Below, piece by piece: positions 53,229 through 63,666 of a DNA stretch of 64,000 nucleotides. The DNA comes from Anastatus disparis (taxonomy: Eukaryota > Arthropoda > Insecta > Hymenoptera > Eupelmidae). The notes beneath the pieces were generated by a model. The model was not told the origin of the DNA, ran no database searches, and was given only the letters and a program-made list of their open reading frames with translations. Numbering within the stretch: the stretch's first letter is position 1; each line of letters begins with the position of its first letter. The translations under genes and the position numbers were made by a program. The stretch covers positions 2,089,001 to 2,153,000 of the forward strand of contig JAFFSR010000301.1 of assembly GCA_017163975.1 (NCBI GenBank). The letters are read 5' to 3'.

Positions 53229-55686
53229 CTAATCCCGCTCTCTATCCGGGCCGCGCGTTTGATTCTCGTTCCTGTTATATTGATATCTCTCACGACTGTT
53301 GTCTCTACTACGACCTCTATTAAAACCTATATCATTTCTATTATCGTTACGTGCATAATTATTATAACGCGGTGGTCCTTGCGCATTATAATTATATTCA
53401 TTATTGCGTGAGTCATAGTTTCTGTTTCTATTGGACCCACTGTTAAATCTGCTATAATTATTTCTGTAATTACTATTAGCATTCACATTATTATAATTAT
53501 TATTAGAATTATTTCTGCCATAATTATTATCAAAATTTCTATTGTAACTATTACTATCAAAATTTCTATTGTAATTATTATTATTGAAATTTTTATTGTA
53601 ATTATTATCATTGAAATTACTTCTGCTATAATTGCCTCGCGGACCGTTCGTATAATTTTCGTTATCGTTTGACTGTTTTCTTTTACTATTATTAACATTT
53701 TGCGAATTATTTTTATTTTGTGCATGAATAATACCATTTTCGGCATCATTTCTTAGTGTTTGACACTCTGCCGTCGCGTGCCCCATCTTATCGCAATAAG
53801 CGCATTGTATTTTATCATATTTCTTCTTAATGCACGCGCCTTCTTTATGGCCTTCTTTATCACAATAGCTACATTTAACTGTACTTGTACCTGTTTCTAT
53901 TTTTACAGGCGTAGCTTGCATTGCTTTTATTTGTGCTTCATGCATTTTCTTTGTATCTAATGCCTGATGTTGATTTTGCGTTAATTGCATTATATTATTG
54001 ACATTTGGCTGTGTTAAGAGGAGGTCGAGTATATCTGTCCTTTTCTAATCGAAGAATTGATTTTTTCACAAAAATTAATAATTGTAGCAAAAAATAAGAA
54101 GAAAGCCCCATCTCGTATAATAAAAAGCAAGATTCTCTTTCATGAGGAAAAATTATTTTTATCGCTTCGTTTTTAAGAAAACCTTGAAAAACTGAATTGT
54201 CCATCCTAACCTCTATTTTTTAAGTTTTTCAAGGTTTTCTTCAAAACGAATCGATAAAAATAATTTTTCCTCATCAAAGAAAATCTTGCTTTTTATTAAA
54301 CGAGATGGGGCTATCTCCTTATTTTTTGCTACAATTATTAGTTTTTGCAAAAAAATTAATTCTTTGATTAGAAAAGGACAGAGATATACGACCTGCTCTT
54401 AATAATGAGTAGGCTTGCATATTTTGTGCTATAGAACTTATGGGTTGCAAGCCATTTATAAATGAATTTTGCATCTGTGCAAAAAGTCGCGTCTTTTGTT
54501 TTTTTTCAAAATCAGCTGCAAGCTGTATAGCCTTTCTTAACGTTAGAGGTTTTTCGCAGCGCACTTGTACGTCTAAGGGTGAAGTTAGTCCAAACAGATA
54601 ATATTGTAACGCATCTCTCTCTATTAGCTGCTTTTTTACTAATCGATCTTGTAAGTTTAACATGGGCACCGTGTCGTAAATCACTAAAAGCCTATTCAAT
54701 AAAGCTTGCGTCCGCGCGCCGTAATCTGCTGCCGATTCTCCTTGTTGTTGTGTAATTATTTTTAATTGCGTTGATAATTCTTCCATCACTGTTATATTAT
54801 TATATTGCGCCTCTAAGTCTTTTATCAGCGCCTCAATAGATTCATATTGCATCAATCGCGCTGTAAAAACATCTGCCGCTTTTCCCGTAAGCTTCGTTGC
54901 TAACTCGTATATAATAAGAATTTGACTACCTGGTCCAAAACTATTTACTATGTTCCTTAACACAGAGCAAAATAGGGGTAATTTATCTACGCTCCCGTCA
55001 AAATATGGCATTTGCCTTATTGCTTGATGTAATGATAATTGAGGTATATTCTGAAGGTTTGCGCTTTGCATATTTAACATAGGATTTATTTGTTGCGTAT
55101 TTAATGCGTAGTTAGTATTTGTCGGTGAATTTATTGGAAAATTAGGGTTGACTTGCGTTGGTATCATATTACTCCATGGTTGTGGAATCTGTTGCGGAAA
55201 ACTCATGTAATTGTATGGTATCGAAGGATAAACTAGCTGGTTCGGGCCCTGGTTCGCGTATGTTAACCACGTTTCGTTGGTTTTTGGGCTTTCCTCTGAC
55301 TTCGATTTTTGAGTCTCGGTTTCCCTTTTATTCCGTGGGAGCGTGCCGTTACTTACTATGTTTCTTTCTTTCGTAATATTTAATGATTCTTTGGGTAATT
55401 CGAAACCCTGAGACGCGGCTCTTTTGTATTTTTCATTCAATTCTTTCATTTCTTTCTCTGACAAATTAACTGTTAAATTTTCACCATATCTCGTAGTGTA
55501 CATTGGCATATACACCGTGTTCTGTGACATGGTCGGAAATGATATCCTTTCGTTCCCGAATTCGGCTAAGATTTCTTCACTACGCGAACCTCTAATAGGA
55601 GACAACGAACGTCTTCTACGTCTCGCTTTTCCGTCCTTTTTCGAAAATAAATTAATGAGCGACATGTTCAATATATAAGCTTTCAC
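53229..55686 (-). pseudogene. gag: gypsy element B Gag, split by a hairpin MITE
   Basis: The first part (55686-54399) starts with a basic segment (KARRRRRSLSPIRGSR), passes through a Pro/Asn-rich region and reaches the capsid domain (LHQAIRQMPYFDGSVDKL, FTARLMQYESIEALIKDLE, QYYLFGLTSPLDVQV). A TTAA hairpin MITE (54018-54398) interrupts it. The frame resumes at 54013 with QLTQNQHQALDTKKMHEAQ. Two CCHC knuckles follow (CSYCDKEGHKEGAC, CAYCDKMGHATAEC). The last about 120 residues are an Asn/Arg/Tyr/Phe low-complexity tail with a repeated YNRNFDN-like unit, ending at a TAG at 53229. Apart from the MITE no stop was seen. Confidence 0.92.
54018..54398. mobile_element. TTAA hairpin MITE, copy 5 (in gypsy B gag)
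   Basis: 381 bp, flanked by TTAA (54014-54017 and 54399-54402). The arms start gaggaggtcgagtatatctg, inverted as gagcaggtcgtatatctctg. The inner part has caaggttttcttcaaaacga. It lies inside gag. Confidence 0.94.
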
Positions 55687-55689
55687 AAT

Positions 55690-56987
55690 TTAACTTTTTC
55701 TTAAAATTTTTATTATTGCTCTTTAAATTACGCGTGAGAAGGCGAAGCGTTTACGTTTTCTTATGTGCACTGATTTTTTTTTTTGATTTACGGAAATTTA
55801 TTAGTAAATAACGACAATTTATGACATAAAAATATTTCTACAAATCACGTTAATTATGAAATTATTATTAAAATTATTTTTCAATATTTAGACTATAAAC
55901 TCCTTTTTTTTTGGCAACAACTATTATTTTTTTTTTCCAGCACAATGATAAAAACGAATGATAAAAATTTATTTTATTTTACTAAGAACCCTGATGAAAA
56001 TTGATAAAAACAAAAATATTTATTTTCCTTTTTCACGTATGTATGAATTATCTCTTTTTTCCACAACCTTACTTATAATTTTTAAACATTTACTTATTAC
56101 CGACCGACACTGCTAGTTCGCGTAATTATATTCACGCACTAATCACTTTTATTTAACGATTTTTTTTTTCCAAGTCAATATTCTAACATTATTTGTTCTA
56201 TTACGAGTTCGCTTTATATTCACTTTAAGAGGAGGTCACATATCTCTGTCCTTTTCTAATCAAAGCATTGAGTTTTTTACAAAAACTAATAACTTTAGCA
56301 AAAAATGAAGAGAAAGCCGCATCTCGTATTAAAAAAAGCAATATTTTCTTTGATGAGAAAGAATTAATTTTATTGTTTCGTTTTCAAGAAAACCTTGAAA
56401 AACTTAAACCATAGAGGTTAGGTTGAACAATTTGGTTTTTCAAGGTTTTCTTGAATACAAAGCAATAAAATTAATTTCTTCTTATCAAAGAAAATATTGC
56501 TTTTTTTGATACAAGATGCGGCTTTCTCTTCATTTTTTGCTAAAGTTATTAGTTTTTGTAAAAAAATAATTTCTTTGATTAGAAAAGGACAGAAATACGT
56601 GACCTCCTGTTAAGAAGCTATACTACCCCTTGGGACACTTTAATAGGTATTATTTAATTTCTACTTACTTGTTACAGCAGAGAGTGAGCAGCGTGATAAA
56701 AAGCACTCTCATTTCTTCGGATAATATTTTTCGGACGTCCTTCCTTCCTTCCTTCCTCTCGTTCCGATCTTCTTCGTTGCTAACTCGCGACGCGATTTCA
56801 AAAAATATTTAATAATAAAAAAATTCGCTAAAAAAAATCTATTTGCTCGCTGTATTCAATTAATCAAATTATCTCTCTCTTTTTAAAAAATATTCTGTAT
56901 TTTTATCTGACGCGCTTCTTTTATTTATTAAGTTTATTTCTTAAAAAAAAATTTTATTTTTTTGCTAAAATCCTCGTTGCGTATCCC
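55690..56987. other. leader of gypsy element B
   Basis: Untranslated AT-rich leader between the primer site and gag, interrupted by a hairpin MITE (56229-56609). A (CCTT)n run lies at about 56740-56757. No other feature was recognised. Confidence 0.6.
56229..56609. mobile_element. TTAA hairpin MITE, copy 6 (in gypsy B leader)
   Basis: 381 bp, flanked by TTAA (56225-56228 and 56610-56613). The arms are gaggaggtcacatatctctg and, inverted, caggaggtcacgtatttctg. It is the closest relative of copies 4 and 5, with the inner phrase ccttgaaaaacttaaaccat. Confidence 0.94.
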
Positions 56988-57005
56988 ACACCGCTGCCAC
57001 CAAAA
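56988..57005 (-). other. probable primer-binding site of gypsy element B
   Basis: On - the bases after the 5' LTR read ttttggtggcagcggtgtgg. Position and GC content fit a tRNA primer site. I did not identify the tRNA. Confidence 0.6.
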
Positions 57006-57341
57006 TGTTACGTGGGATTTTTGATACGCACTCCTATGGGGAGTGTGAGGATGCAAAATAATTACAGAGAGAATTAATATAAGTTAACTGGTATTTATTA
57101 TAACCCAAAAAAATACAGTGAGAGAGAGATTAGTTACTACTGTATTCTAGCGCGTCCGGTGATGGTCTGTCGCTCGTCGTCGTCCAAAACGACGATGTAA
57201 GTTGCCCGCGACGAAGTGCCGAATCAGCACTTCGCGCATCGTGCGACTCTCGGCCCGGAAACTCGGAGTCGCATTTCTCTGAGTTTCTACCTTATTTTAT
57301 GTTTTATATTATAATATACGTACAATATAATGTACGTAGCA
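57006..57341 (-). repeat. 5' LTR of gypsy element B
   Basis: It is the partner of 45961-46296. The duplication GTAA follows at 57342-57345. Confidence 0.97.
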
Positions 57342-57345
57342 GTAA

Positions 57346-58080
57346 ATTTAAAATTTAACAATTTTATTATTGAAATATCAATTTTTCGCTTAAAAAAACA
57401 TGATTATTGAAATAATGCCAGTGTTATAAAATCAACTTATTTTTGCATGTGATATATTTCCTTAGAAAAAAAGTTGCCCAAGTTTTCAAGGTTCTTTTTA
57501 TAGCTAAGCTATTTTTTCTAATAAACTAACCTTCGTCTATAATCCCAAACATTTGGAAGACTTTAGGCGATATACAAAAAAATAGTTCAAATAAAATAAT
57601 GACATCTCAGTCATAATATATAAATATAACAAAATGAATTAAAAAAAAATTTGTTTATAAATTTCAAAACTCGGCTTTTTCAGCGTTAACTTTGAGTTTT
57701 AAAATCATGTAAAAGCGTGTTGAAAATCTCTATATCACCGTTAGAGTTAGTACTTAAGGCAGATCTCAAATGTTCTCGAATAATTGAAATGCTCATGATT
57801 AAGCCTTCGACATTGAAAAGTTAAATACTGAATTTCTTATTTTACTAATCTAACTCAAAGAGATAGAGGCAGTTAAAATTGTATGACCTCACGGTTGTTT
57901 TAGAAATCGTTACGTCATATACATTGGCACTATATCTATACATATATCAAAATTATATTAATTTCTTCTTGCTATAACCTTTGCAATTCATCATATTTTA
58001 AAAAACAAAAAAATACGGGTTTTTTTATTTTTTTGTATTCCACCTGACGGATATAATGCATTTTTTTATGCAAGGACCCA
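57346..58080. other. AT-rich sequence, no gene recognised
   Basis: No coding content or clear repeat was seen between gypsy element B and the CACTA-ended element. Confidence 0.5.
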
Positions 58081-58639
58081 ATTCACTAAGAGCATGGTCA
58101 ATGCGAAAGAAATAATACTACATCATTGAAGGGTACATGCTTTCTTTCTTGTTCTGCACCTGATTCGTCGTTAAGTTTCCACCGCATGCGGAGCAAAAAA
58201 GAAAGTATGTACACTCCAATACACTGAAAAAAAATAGAATCTAGAACTAATGAAAATCCGCTTGGTAGTAGTAGATCGTTTTGTTTTAAGCCATTGTAGA
58301 ATTCCATTTGACTCAAGAGGAAAATCTATTTCAATGATATCGATCTCCTTCTAATAGATATTCTGCTACCACCTAGCAGAAATATTTTTGAAGCAACTAA
58401 ACTTCAAAAAAATCAAATCTCCATTCACCAAGAAGAAAATTATTAAATTTAAGGATTTAGTTTATGAATCTAAAAATTCCATTTGAACATTGTTAATTTA
58501 ATTTTTATTTCAAATTATTGAATGTATATCTCTGTAACTGTGTAAGCATTAGCTTACATGTTCTTATTTATAATGATTCAAGTAAAAAAAATGAATCATT
58601 TTTAGGAAATTTATTATTACAATAATTAATTATATATAT

Positions 58640-58805
58640 TTACATATAAAACATAACGTAATTTTTTCCATCAATATTGAGAATTTTATGCATTATTTCT
58701 TCGCTGTGCAATTCTTTAAAGCAGAATGTAACATATTCATTTTCCGTTTCTACCCAATGCGCATGAACATGTTCATTGAAACCTAGAGAATGCCATTTTT
58801 ACATA
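58640..58805 (-). pseudogene. unidentified coding remnant in the CACTA element
   Basis: On - the frame reads KNGILGFNEHVHAHWVETEN, then EYVTFCFKELHSEEIMHKIL, then DGKNYV. It is open, not low-complexity, and codon-like in base use. I do not recognise the family. Given its place it is probably a piece of the element's second protein or of transposase. Confidence 0.45.
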
Positions 58806-59214
58806 TTAAATAAATATTTTCATTTTCATAATATAGATTTTTTTTTTTTTAAACATAAATTATTCCTACGAAAACAGGTAGAACATCAATATTTTTTCAA
58901 CACAAAAAGAGACCTGATTTAAATACGATTCCCTATTTCTCAAACCATTTTAATATAAACGTCGATGTTCTATGATTATCTCGAGAATTAAAATTTGATT
59001 TAAATTTTTGAAATTCAAGTAAAGAATTCAAAGATCGCGTCTTCAAAGGTCCATAAACGATGTTTTTTTTATTGAATTCTCAGTCAATAAAGTATAAGCA
59101 AGAGATAATTGTTTTTTTTTACATAAAGATAGAGGTAAATTAACTTTATTCTTTGAGAATCTACCGTAAGAAATAAAAACTCTATGTTTTGCTTCAAAGC
59201 GCATGCACCAACTG

Positions 59215-59600
59215 TTAATTATCGATCTTTATAAATAAATCTACGTAATGTAATAAATAATGGTGTTTCGGTTTCAAAGGATCGTTTGAAAATAATTCTA
59301 ATCTCAAATCTAAATATTCTTTTATCAATGATTTTAAATACGGTAGCAGCTCAATTTGAATTTGTTTCGAGAAAATTATATCTATAGTTTTTCTCATTAT
59401 TAAAAATTATTTCCAGCTTTCTGTATCTTCTGGTATAAGATCACCTATTAACAGCGGTAAATACAAAATTAAAGTAAGCATTTCTGAAGCGTACATATTT
59501 TCATTAATGTTAATTGAATAAGCCTTCGCTATCGAACGAGGTTTGTCACTTTTGTGCGTACCGTAATTAAAATTGATAATTCTAGAATTAATCGTTTCTA
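59215..59600 (-). pseudogene. EnSpm/CACTA-type transposase C-terminal remnant
   Basis: On - the frame reads KPRSIAKAYSIN, then ASEMLTLILYLPLLIGDLIP and a stop after ESWK. It continues MRKTIDIIFSKQIQIELLPY, LKSLIKEYLDLRLELF and NDPLKPKHHYLLHYVDLF. The phrase with PKHHYLLHY is typical of the region after the DDE domain in animal EnSpm-like transposases. One stop and the loss of all upstream parts make it a remnant. Confidence 0.7.
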
Positions 59601-59851
59601 ATGTAATACTATTCTATTTTATTAATAAATAGATATCCTCTAAATTCTAATAGGGTTCTTCTTAACGATAAAGGATTTTCTGCTGGAACCTAGATTACAG
59701 CGATTTTGCAGGATGATTATGGTCATTAAGTGCAACTAGATTTCTATTTGATTCAAGAACTAAGAATCAAATAGATTTTTCCTCTTACTTCTAGATTCTA
59801 TTTTTTTCAGTGTATAGTATTATCTCTCTTGCATTGACCACGCTCTTAGTG

Positions 59852-60290
59852 CATTGAATGCTGCCTCCAGTACTATATGCTCTAAGGCTTCATGGCTTGC
59901 AGAACGCGGAAATTATATTTCCAATAAGTCGGCAATTTGTTTGTTTCCTCTTTGAATTACTTATTGCTTTAAGCAGAAAACAAGTCTTTGAAAATTAAAA
60001 ATCATTTAAAGTTATTTGAACATTTGCTTTGATTTTTTATTTGAGTCATATTATTACAAAATAAATAATAAAAAGCATAACAAGAAAAGACAGATATAAC
60101 CCAGTCGGCATATAATCTTTCTGAAAGATTAGAGTTTTCTGTAAAATTGCATAATATTTCATCTATCAATAGTTGCGAAATCGCATAAGATATGTTTAAA
60201 CAACATTTGTAGGCTATTTCAATTGAAAGTTTACCAAAGCTATATTTCTAAAATCTTACAAACATATTAATCAGAATATAAAAATATAAA
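59852..60290. other. no gene recognised
   Basis: AT-rich spacer between the CACTA element and the tandem array. No coding content was seen. Confidence 0.45.
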
Positions 60291-60299
60291 AATAAAGTA

Positions 60300-60900
60300 T
60301 TTTTTTATATCATTCTGTAACAATTTAATCGATATGTTGCATCTGCAAAGTTTTTGAAACTCAACGGAAATATTTCTTAAAATATGTAAAATGAGTTTTT
60401 TATTGAAAATATTTCGGTGAGCTTTCAACACACATTTCTAAAATCTGACTGGAATGATTCTGAAAATACATGATTCATTGAAAATATTTCGCTGACCTTT
60501 CAATTGTTATATTGCATCTTAAAAATTTCTGAAACCTTATAAAAATATTTTTTATAATATATAACATGAGGTTTTCATTGGAAACGTTTCTGTAACCACA
60601 TTAAATAAAATCTAGCAATAATCTCTCTCAAAATGTAGGGAATAAGTTTTTCATTGGAAATATTTACTGACTAAAATGTTTCGAAAAATATGCGAAATGA
60701 AGTTTTAATTAGAAATTTTTTCATAATCTCATTAATGTGATTTCGCAACAGTATCTTTTCTAAAATCTAACAGAAATGCTACTCAAATAAATAAAATGAA
60801 GATTTCATTAGAAATATTTCTGTGATCTTTCAAATGTAATCTCGTAATATTCACATTTCTAAAATTCAATAGTAATGTTTTTTAAAATATATAAAATGAC
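60300..60900. repeat. diverged tandem array, unit about 110-120 bp
   Basis: The phrases ttcattRgaaatatttc, ttctaaaatctaacagaaatg and aaaatatataaaatga recur in the same order about five times with drift in length and sequence. It resembles an old satellite fragment. No gene is present. Confidence 0.75.
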
Positions 60901-61049
60901 TACCCTGGTAACACAATCTGTTGCAAGCACGATTGCGCAGAACTTGCGTGGTCTGTTTCCACATTTTAATGCATATCTGCTGAAATTTAATTGCGACTGA
61001 AACGTGCGTCAGATTTATAACAGATTGCCAATCGAAACGTGCGATTCTA

Positions 61050-61645
61050 AGATAAGAATAAACACGCAAACTTGCAGCAGAATCGAAGCAGTCTTCCGTG
61101 AGAATCTTACAGCAGCACTTTACCCCAGAATTACATAAGAATGACATAAGTTGAGCGCAATCATATGACGAGAATAAACACGCAAACTTGCAGCAGAATC
61201 GAAGCAGTCTTCCGTAAGAATCTTGCAGCAGCACTTTACTCCAGAGGGGCGATTCAACCTATGCTACATATGTATGTATCACGGTGATATGTATGTACGT
61301 TCGAACGTAAGTTGGTAGCACTGCTAAGACAAGTCGTCGCGCGCATTGAATCGTCTGTCGAACCGTCAAGACCTCAAGTCTCCGTTTCCATGTAGATACA
61401 ATTTTTTCGCGCGACGACTTGTCTTAGCAGTGCTACCAACTTACGTTCGAACGTACATACATATCACCGTGATACATACATATGTAGCATAGGTTGAATC
61501 GCCCCTCAGGATTACATAAGAATAACATAAGTTAAGTGCAATTATATGACGAGAAGAAACACGTAAACTTGCAGCAGAATTGAAGTAGTCTTCCGTAAGA
61601 ATCTTACAGCAGCACTTTACCCCAGAATTACATAAGAATGACGTA
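61050..61645. repeat. tandem repeats of about 115 bp, three copies
   Basis: The unit contains acacgcaaacttgcagcaga, agtcttccgtaagaatctt and agcagcactttaccccagaa, then attacataagaatgacataa. Copies start near 61055, 61170 and 61555. A hairpin MITE (61245-61506) was inserted at the ccag/aattac step of the second copy. Confidence 0.9.
61245..61506. mobile_element. young hairpin MITE with 99-bp arms
   Basis: Arms 61245-61343 and 61408-61506 are perfect reverse complements as far as I can read them (aggggcgattcaacctatgc ... gtcgtcgcgcg), around a 64-bp loop. CAG flanks both sides (61242-61244 and 61507-61509). The neighbouring tandem copies show the empty site. No class assigned; a 3-bp duplication suggests the PIF/Harbinger-type group. 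Confidence 0.93.
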
Positions 61646-62300
61646 TCCGTTTATATCTGAGAAATAATCATCGAAATATATAATATTAACAATTATTACA
61701 TATTTAATTGTATCAATTATATAAAAATTATTTATATTTTTTACTTCCAAATGCATTATGATCTTTATTTTCAACACTGAACGATTACTTATTATGTAAC
61801 GGAAAACTCGCGATCACATTTTGCATTTGTGCACATGTATCGGCACTGGAAATCGAATAATAATAAAATCATCGTTTGCAGACTGTTCTTGACAGTCAAA
61901 AACAGTTCAAAAAAAGTTACTGAAAGTCAAAAATTGTCATATTACTTTATGAACCAGCGATGCTGACAGTGGCATATTTAGAGAGGGAAATTCAAAAATG
62001 TTAAAAAATAGTATTAAAAAAATAGTTTATAGAATTTCAAAGTTAATTATTAGTTCCAAAAATTGAAGTTACTTTATAGAATAGAGATAATACATTGTAT
62101 TCTAATAAAACATTTTCATTGTAAATATTATTAACTCAAAAAAAAATTATTTATTTTTCTAATTACACTTTATTTAATTTAATTTAGTCTATACAAAAAA
62201 AATTTTAGTTTTAATTAATGTCTTTTATTCACTTGTCGCTCAATAAACAAGAAAAAAGTTTAATTTAATTTAATTTAACCAAGAAAAATGAATTTACTAT
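61646..62300. other. AT-rich sequence, no gene recognised
   Basis: Repeated aatttaattt phrases and A-runs only. No coding content was seen. Confidence 0.5.
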
Positions 62301-63666
62301 ACAAGGTCTAATGGCGGAATTCTCTTAGCCGTTTAGGCTCGCTTCGCTTCTTTCTCTCTCACTCTCGGCGCTCAATATGCGTCCACGTGTTACCAAAGGA
62401 ACGAATTTCTTTTCGACCTCAATACGCGAGTACTCATAAAGGTAGAGAAAAAATTTTATATATTTTCTTTTTTCTTTTTTATAAATAATCGCTCAACTGG
62501 CGAATAAGTACGCTCAAACGGTCCAGATCCACTTTGGTAATACGTGGCCACGTGACACACACACTCCGGCACTCATGATCTAACTTAAAATCTAAGACAA
62601 TAAGAACATTTTTATTTTCATTACACTTCACATCACTCAACAAATTTAAAGAAATTTTATTTATTAATTTTCTCTCACGCTCAATAAATTAAGATTAATT
62701 GAAATTTATCGTAATTTTACAATTTTTACAAACATTTACGTTTAAACCACTTTAAATTACGTAATCTCACGCTTAAAAAAAAACAAAACCACTTCACTGA
62801 CTCGAGAACCAACTGGCGAGAGCCGTTGATTTACAAAAAAATGTAAATTCTTATCGGGCGCAGCCCACTCACTGGTGATGTATTTAAAGCTCCGTATAGG
62901 TCGATACCGTCGACGATGGTGCTCAAGATGGATGGTTGAAGGTGGCTGGCTGGCGATAATGGCCGCTCGATCTCTAGCTTCTTTCGGGTCTTTGTAGTCG
63001 CTACCGGCGACGTTAATTGCTGCGTTAAACTCGTCTCCAGAGACAGGACTTTCCTATTTCTCTCCCTGTGGCTCAGCTGCAGATCCTCTCAGGTCCACTA
63101 AGTTTTCTCCTGCCCGAATATGCACAGCGAAAAAAAAGAATGACTCTTGAAAGTTGCGGCGAATTACAAAAGAAAAAGGCTTCAGTGCGACACAAGGACG
63201 ATCATCGAATCGCGTGCGATTCAGCGCAAAGACCAGCAGAGAATGACCTTCTTCATGGCTACTTTCTTCTTCTCCGCGTCTTCTAGTCTTCTTGTTATCT
63301 TCTGTCTTTGTTTAATTTCTTTTACTTCCAATCACTGTTCTTGAATTCTTTTCGCAGGTTTTCATTCGCTCCACGTCATTTCCGTTTCACTGCACACACA
63401 CATACACTCAAAATGCGTATAAAACTTTGATTTAATTCCTTTTAAATTAACTTGTACGTTTAATAGATTCACAACAGGTGTTAATTTTGTTATTGCTCTA
63501 TTCTTTGTTAATCTAGTATTATCTTTACTTTATATTTCTTCTCTGTCCTTTTCTATCTTCCTATGCGCTGATTAGTCTTTACCGTCTGCACATACTTAGA
63601 ATACACATACATTTACATACGTGTATGTATATGCATGGTGTAGAAGCTCAGCTAAAAGAAAAGGAT
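62301..63666. other. GC-richer unassigned sequence
   Basis: Composition changes to mixed GC/AT with many CTCT and GCGA phrases (tcgcttcgcttctttctctc). Short open frames such as 63068-63286 have no recognisable content. The character is like the leaders of the LTR elements in this window. It could also be a host promoter or untranslated region; nothing in the sequence decides this. Confidence 0.35.

Larger units (their letters stand above)
45961..57341 (-). mobile_element. Ty3/gypsy LTR retrotransposon B with OTU domain in Pol
   Basis: The 336-bp LTRs at 45961-46296 and 57006-57341 differ at about six positions and have TG/CA ends. The target duplication is GTAA (45957-45960 and 57342-57345). 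Sense order on -: 5' LTR, primer site, leader with hairpin MITE, gag with two zinc knuckles and an Asn/Arg-rich tail, pol (protease, RT, RNase H, charged linker, OTU protease, GPY/F-like tail), about 2 kb without a gene, 3' LTR. No integrase zinc finger or DDE core was found. The clean 4-bp duplication implies integrase-mediated insertion, perhaps supplied by another element. Confidence 0.93.
58084..59851 (-). mobile_element. CACTA (EnSpm-like) element remnant
   Basis: The ends are CACTAAGAGCATGGTCAATGC at 58084 and CACTAAGAGCGTGGTCAATGC inverted, ending at 59851. Homology continues inward (aataatacta; acactgaaaaaaa-tagaatctaga near 58222 and 59800). CACTA termini define the EnSpm group. The interior holds two stretches that translate on - like EnSpm-associated protein. 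I could not find a matching 2-3-bp duplication (att and cat flank it). It is internally deleted, since complete elements are several kb longer. Confidence 0.75.

Noticed and set aside
60866..61234. 122-codon - strand frame with Cys-rich text
   Set aside because: It spans two copies of the 115-bp tandem repeat, and the repeated peptide simply follows the repeated DNA.
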